From: UMGS1649 sp964481385
Lineage (GTDB): Bacteria > Bacillota > Clostridia > TANB77 > CAG-465
DNA length: 27,063 nt
Reading direction: 5' to 3'
Assembly: GCA_964481385.1 (NCBI GenBank)
Contig: CAYZTN010000012.1
Coordinates: 1 to 27,063, forward strand
Every line of letters starts with the position of its first letter. Position 1 is the stretch's first letter. The position numbers and the translations under genes were made by a program. Below the pieces are notes generated by a model. That model ran no database searches. It was not told where the DNA came from and saw only the letters and a program-made list of their open reading frames with translations. Below are positions 23,570-27,063 of the stretch, piece by piece.

Positions 23570-24260
23570 TAATGATAAAATACTTACTGTATTTACTGAC
23601 GAATTAGGTAAAGTGTCTTGTATGGCAAAGGGAGCAAAAAAGACAAATAGCTCTCTTTTAGCCCCTTGCCAATTTTTAGTATATAGCGAATTTGTGCTAT
23701 ATAAAGGGACAAGCTTTTACCATATAAATTCGGCAGAGATTATTGATACTTTCTATAATTTACGTATAGATTATGATAAGTTAGAGACAGCATACAGTAT
23801 TACTAAAGTGTTAATGCAAGCTATATGCGAAGCAGAGGAGGCAAAAGAGGCATTGTCGCTATTTTTAAACACAATGTATGTAATTGAAAACAAAGAAATG
23901 CCAGCTAAATTTGTTGAAGCAATTTTTAAACTAAAGCTTATTTCACTTTTGGGATATATGCCAAATATTGTTACGTGTAGCGTGTGTGGAAAACAAGTAA
24001 TAAATAGTGAGTCTAAAGAATACTTTTATTCATTTGCAAATAACAATATAATTTGTGGTGCGTGTTATGAAGAAGAACTGCTAAAAATGGACGGTACACA
24101 CAAAAAAGCTTTTGTAAAGATGAGTCAAGCGGTGTACTTTGCGTGTGTATATGTAATAACTAGTAATACTAAAAAAGTATTTAATTTTACGCTAGATGAT
24201 ACCTGTTTAGGCGAATTTTCAAATTATGTAGACATGCTATATAGCGTAGTAATGATGTAG
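23517..24260 (+). CDS. recO: DNA repair protein RecO
   Basis: The 247-aa RecO protein loads RecA onto SSB-coated single-stranded DNA with RecR. An N-terminal OB-fold domain begins KGIVLKEVQYNDNDKIL and is followed by GKVSCMAKGAKK. The helical C-terminal domain has a zinc-binding set C154-x2-C157 and C180-x2-C183. ATG 23517 has GAGGAAG upstream, inside the yqzL-like gene, so translation is likely coupled. Slightly divergent but complete. No classical terminator follows; the hairpin repeat at 24280-24372 begins 19 nt after the stop and may end the transcript. Confidence 0.92.
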   Translation: MKLIKVKGIVLKEVQYNDNDKILTVFTDELGKVSCMAKGAKKTNSSLLAPCQFLVYSEFVLYKGTSFYHINSAEIIDTFYNLRIDYDKLETAYSITKVLMQAICEAEEAKEALSLFLNTMYVIENKEMPAKFVEAIFKLKLISLLGYMPNIVTCSVCGKQVINSESKEYFYSFANNNIICGACYEEELLKMDGTHKKAFVKMSQAVYFACVYVITSNTKKVFNFTLDDTCLGEFSNYVDMLYSVVMM

Positions 24261-24279
24261 TTGTCGAGACGTGTTAAGC

Positions 24280-24372
24280 AGTGCCATTTGGGACGCTCTC
24301 AAATGACACTGTTGTTATATAATATAATTCAATTCTAGCCGAGTGTCATTTGAGAGCGTCCCAAATGACACT
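24280..24372. repeat. Palindromic hairpin repeat, copy 2
   Basis: Arms 24280-24310 and 24342-24372 are 31-bp inverted repeats with one mismatch (C at 24284) around a 31-bp loop. Each arm is a 29-bp unit with palindromic ends (GTGTCATTT and AAATGACAC) and an 11-bp core with GACGC. Compared with copy 1 at 46-117, the core changes occur in pairs in both arms. It lies between recO and the small membrane protein gene. Confidence 0.9.
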
Positions 24373-24404
24373 ATTTAATCATTATGTATTTTTTACCACA
24401 ATTA

Positions 24405-24431
24405 TTGCATTTTGTGCTTTAAAATGATAAT
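24405..24431 (+). promoter_or_regulatory. Probable promoter of the small membrane protein/beta-helix pair
   Basis: TTGCAT at 24405-24410 and GATAAT at 24426-24431, spacer only 15 bp. The string ATAATATTGCCACGAAG (24427-24443) is close to the leader of the PAP2 and ORF6N genes, which supports the call. Confidence 0.5.
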
Positions 24432-24456
24432 ATTGCCACGAAGTGAGGTAATGAAT

Positions 24457-24708
24457 ATGAAAAACAAAATAATTATATTTTTAGTAGGTCTACTTTTAGG
24501 AGCAATTATTTCAACTGCTTCAATATATGTTTATACAGTGGCAAATAATTCAAATAACAATAAAATGGACATGCAAATGTTTGATGTAAATGGTACTAGA
24601 GGCGGTATGATGGACATAAATGGTACTGATAGTACTGGTGTTCCAGAAAAACCTAATAGCGTGCCAGATGACAATAAAAAGGATAACCAAGATATTAAAA
24701 TGAGGTAG
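24457..24708 (+). CDS. Small membrane-anchored protein, partner of the beta-helix protein
   Basis: An 83-aa protein with a hydrophobic N-terminal segment (about residues 4-27) that is a signal anchor or signal peptide. A polar extracellular tail follows, rich in Asn, Asp, Met and Gly, with two copies of a D-x-NGT motif (FDVNGTRGGMM and MDINGTDSTG). It is not a recognised family. I use ATG 24457, 8 nt after GAGG; the frame also offers ATG 24451 and is open from 24412, but those starts are too close to or ahead of the binding site. The next gene begins 4 nt after the stop, so the two are coupled. Confidence 0.7.
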   Translation: MKNKIIIFLVGLLLGAIISTASIYVYTVANNSNNNKMDMQMFDVNGTRGGMMDINGTDSTGVPEKPNSVPDDNKKDNQDIKMR

Positions 24709-24711
24709 AAT

Positions 24712-26310
24712 ATGAAGAGTGTATATAAATGTTTATTTGTGTTATTAGCTGTAGTAGTTTTATTTTCGTTTGATGTAAATGCTGCTACCAGTACGACATA
24801 TGTTAATATAGAGACAAGCGAAATATCATTTGACGGTAAAACTTATGAAAGTATTACAAAATATGATACGCTAGAAGAATTTTTGGAGAAGTATAATTCA
24901 AATAAGCTTCCAGAGATATATTTAACAAGCTTTTTGTTTGATGGTGTATCTAGTGTTAAAAGTCCGGATTTAGACGATTTTATAGAAAGCGATTCGAATA
25001 ATGCTAATGTTAAAACTTTAAATATAGAAGTATTAAATATATGTGCGGTGGGAAATGTTGAGTTAACAGGAAAAACTACTGGATTTATGGTTGCTGTAAA
25101 CACAAATGGTCTTAAAGGTAATCTAAATGTTATATTAAATAATGTAGATATTGATACGGATAGTAAAAAAGCACCAGCAATTTATGTGTATAATAAAGAT
25201 ATAACGTATACTGACTGCATAGTTACAATTAAAACTAAAGCAGGTACTAATAACTTTATTGAAGGCGGAAAGTTTAAAAAAGTTAGCTTAATGCCGTCTG
25301 ACAAGTTAGCAAGCTATACTTCATACTATTCAGGTAATGCACTTTCAAACTATGAAAAGTACAGTTCATATTACGGGGTGTATACTGCTTCTGAATTAGA
25401 TAATATATTGTTTGCGACAGTTAAAGCAGATAGAGAAGACTTGCAAGATGGCGACCCATATTACTTCTATAAAGGAAGCGGAGCAATAAGCTCAGATATC
25501 GATTTGTATTTTGAAGGTGAAGGATATTTAAAAGTTACTAGCAAAAACAAAGAAGGAATAGAAACAAAAGGCAATTTAACATTTAGTGGCGGAACTGGCG
25601 ATTATGAAATATTTGCACAAGACGACTGCTTAAACACAACTACTGCAAGCAGTGCTGGAAATAATGTAAGAAATAGTTTAACAATAGATGTAGCGTCACT
25701 TGTAGCTATTGTGAGTGATGAAGGAGATGAAGGAGATGCCATTGATTCAAACGGCTCTCTTACAATAAACGGCGGAAATATTTTTGCTTTTGCACATGGG
25801 GAAAGTGGCGATGCTGGACTAGATTCAGAGACGGGAACATATATAAACGGCGGAGAGGTTATTGCTACTGGAAATATGGCAGATAGAGTGGCTAGCGAAT
25901 CTACTCAAAAGTATATCTATGTGAATTTTAAGGCTAAAATTGAAAAAGACACTTTAATTGTAATAAAGAATGAAAACGATAAAATAATTACAGCGTTTAA
26001 AACAAGTAAAGATATTTCAACTTTGTTATATAGCAGTGAGAACTTAAATTATGACTCATTTAAAATATATTCTGGTGGAGTTATATCGGGTACTGAAGCA
26101 AATGGGTTATATACTAAGATAGATAGCTATGAAGGTGGTAGTGAGCTAGAGTATAACGAAGCGTCTATGTTTGGTGGTTTGAAAAACCAAAATCGAAGTC
26201 AAAATGAAAACTCATTTATACTAAAAATGTTGATAGGCGAAGTAGTAGCCTTAGCTCTTGTTGGTGTGTATTGTTTGTGTGATAAGTATTTGATAAATAA
26301 GAAAAAGTAA
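24712..26310 (+). CDS. Secreted, membrane-anchored beta-helix protein, Cthe_2159-like
   Basis: A 532-aa cell-surface protein. A signal peptide covers about residues 1-24 (cleavage near VNA). The middle has beta-helix-type rungs: GIETKGNLTFSGG, AIDSNGSLTINGG and LDSETGTYINGG at about 285-385, the pattern of the carbohydrate-binding family that includes Cthe_2159 of Clostridium thermocellum, which binds cellulose and pectic acid. The Tyr/Ser-rich part at about 200-230 is not recognised. A hydrophobic segment (about 504-524) and DKYLINKKK at the C-terminus would anchor it in the membrane. ATG start with GAGG overlapping the end of the upstream gene. Carbohydrate binding is inferred from family; no enzyme motif is visible. 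Confidence 0.75.
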   Translation: MKSVYKCLFVLLAVVVLFSFDVNAATSTTYVNIETSEISFDGKTYESITKYDTLEEFLEKYNSNKLPEIYLTSFLFDGVSSVKSPDLDDFIESDSNNANVKTLNIEVLNICAVGNVELTGKTTGFMVAVNTNGLKGNLNVILNNVDIDTDSKKAPAIYVYNKDITYTDCIVTIKTKAGTNNFIEGGKFKKVSLMPSDKLASYTSYYSGNALSNYEKYSSYYGVYTASELDNILFATVKADREDLQDGDPYYFYKGSGAISSDIDLYFEGEGYLKVTSKNKEGIETKGNLTFSGGTGDYEIFAQDDCLNTTTASSAGNNVRNSLTIDVASLVAIVSDEGDEGDAIDSNGSLTINGGNIFAFAHGESGDAGLDSETGTYINGGEVIATGNMADRVASESTQKYIYVNFKAKIEKDTLIVIKNENDKIITAFKTSKDISTLLYSSENLNYDSFKIYSGGVISGTEANGLYTKIDSYEGGSELEYNEASMFGGLKNQNRSQNENSFILKMLIGEVVALALVGVYCLCDKYLINKKK

Positions 26311-26462
26311 ATTTAAAATTAGTATGGCTTAAAGAGTAAGCTTATTTAAAATGCTAAGAGTGTTATTTAAGTCGGTTAATAAGTAATTCAAATCATAATT
26401 TGCATATATTCGTTCTACGATAAGCAGGTTATATCAGCCTTTATTTTTACCGTAGCGCTGTA
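26311..26462. other. Intergenic stretch, nothing recognised
   Basis: AT-rich spacer between the beta-helix gene and the GNAT promoter. No coding frame, strong hairpin or T-run terminator was found. Confidence 0.5.
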
Positions 26463-26491
26463 TTGAATTTCGAGTGTGGTTGGTATATACT
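26463..26491 (+). promoter_or_regulatory. Sigma-A promoter for the GNAT gene
   Basis: TTGAAT at 26463-26468 and TATACT at 26486-26491, spacer 17 bp; GAGG follows about 9 nt before ATG 26526. Confidence 0.6.
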
Positions 26492-26525
26492 CAGAGTGTA
26501 AATCAAATCATGTGAGGTTTGTTAT

Positions 26526-26957
26526 ATGAAATATAAATTGATTAGTGCAAAAAATAGCGACATGCCATACATAAAAGACGCTAAATTATATAATATTTTT
26601 AGTTATGCTCACAATTTATCAGAAGAAGAAATATTAAAAATCAATAAATATGTAGATAAACATATACCAATGGAAATAGAGGGGTATAATATAGTTTTGT
26701 CTGATAATAAAAAGGTAGGATGTTGCCTTTTAATGGAAAAAGATGATGGAATAACTCTTGAAGAAATATATTTAGACGAAGAATATAGAAATAAAGGTAT
26801 AGGAACAGATATAATAAAAAACATTTTACAAAATAATGCGATTGTATATTTATGGGTGTACAAGGAAAATATCAGGGCAGTTTCTTTATATAAAAAATTA
26901 GGATTTAATATAATTGAAGAAACTGATATAAGATATTATATGAAATATGCTAAATAA
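26526..26957 (+). CDS. GNAT-family N-acetyltransferase
   Basis: A 143-aa acetyl-CoA-dependent acetyltransferase. Motif A, EEIYLDEEYRNKGIGTDII, has the R-x2-G-x-G acetyl-CoA-binding loop (RNKGIG). Motif B is NIRAVSLYKKLGF near the C-terminus. The N-terminal part (about 1-60) is less conserved and sets substrate choice; the acceptor cannot be told. ATG start, GAGG about 9 nt upstream. It has its own promoter. The next gene starts 53 nt downstream and may be cotranscribed. Confidence 0.88.
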   Translation: MKYKLISAKNSDMPYIKDAKLYNIFSYAHNLSEEEILKINKYVDKHIPMEIEGYNIVLSDNKKVGCCLLMEKDDGITLEEIYLDEEYRNKGIGTDIIKNILQNNAIVYLWVYKENIRAVSLYKKLGFNIIEETDIRYYMKYAK

Positions 26958-27010
26958 AAGTAGTAATTTATCGGGAGAGGTAAATTTAATAAAAAGGAGA
27001 GAGGTTATAT

Positions 27011-27063
27011 ATGAATGATTTAAAAACAGTTATTATAACAGGAGCAAATTCAGGACTTGGATT
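27011..27063 (+). CDS. Short-chain dehydrogenase/reductase, 5' end only
   Basis: The first 17 codons of a gene cut by the window end. MNDLKTVIITGANSGLG contains the TGxxxGxG dinucleotide-binding motif of the SDR family (TGANSGLG). AAGGAGAGAGG lies upstream of ATG 27011. The substrate is unknown. Confidence 0.75.
   Translation, partial: MNDLKTVIITGANSGLG

Noticed and set aside
1..27063. CRISPR array, rRNA operon or integrated phage
   Set aside because: No regularly spaced repeats, no rRNA sequence, and no phage structural or integrase genes are visible; the repeats found are isolated hairpins.

Overview
The window is AT-rich chromosomal DNA from a low-GC, spore-forming Firmicute, most likely an uncultured Clostridia. 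The evidence is a spoVS gene, the era-yqzL-recO neighbourhood, a prpC-prkC pair with PASTA repeats, GGAGG-type ribosome binding sites, several TTG starts and sigma-A promoters of the TTGACA/TATAAT kind. A run of 100 N at 13407-13506 is an assembly gap, so this is a draft or metagenome-derived scaffold.

Layout. 1-283: a hairpin-forming palindromic repeat. 284-2689: an Exp7/CtpE-like P-type ATPase. 2823-4364: a beta-CASP metallo-beta-lactamase nuclease, closed by a terminator. 4440-6687: rlmD and a membrane [4Fe-4S] protein. 6799-7839: a protein with two pRiA4b ORF-3-like domains, the first decayed. 8114-8779: a PAP2 phosphatase with terminator. 8925-12705: prpC, prkC and a 6-phosphofructokinase as one transcription unit, closed by a terminator. 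12827-14067: two tandem paralogues of an ORF6N/phospholipase-D-like protein, interrupted by the gap. 14158-17209: a DUF6873-like protein overlapping pcrA. 17296-17565: spoVS, convergent with a DUF4046-like gene on the minus strand (17609-18364). 18550-18624: tRNA-Glu(CTC), minus strand. 18741-24260: an ABC exporter pair, a phosphomannomutase/phosphoglucomutase, era, a small yqzL-like gene and recO. 24280-24372: a second copy of the hairpin repeat. 24457-26310: a small membrane protein and a secreted, membrane-anchored beta-helix-type protein. 26526-26957: a GNAT acetyltransferase. 27011 to the end: the start of an SDR oxidoreductase.

Most of the window is housekeeping: translation and ribosome maturation (rlmD, era, tRNA), repair (pcrA, recO), Ser/Thr signalling joined to glycolysis (prpC-prkC-pfk) and envelope functions. 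The unusual parts are the two covarying palindromic repeats, the gapped tandem ORF6N/PLD pair with a homopolymer-disrupted start, a prpC gene with no ATG/GTG/TTG start, a 50-codon yqzL-like gene running out of frame into recO, the decayed tandem pRiA4b protein, and a promoter-leader module shared by three unrelated genes. I did not find a clear, complete, previously undescribed multi-gene system; the ORF6N/PLD locus is the best candidate for further reading.
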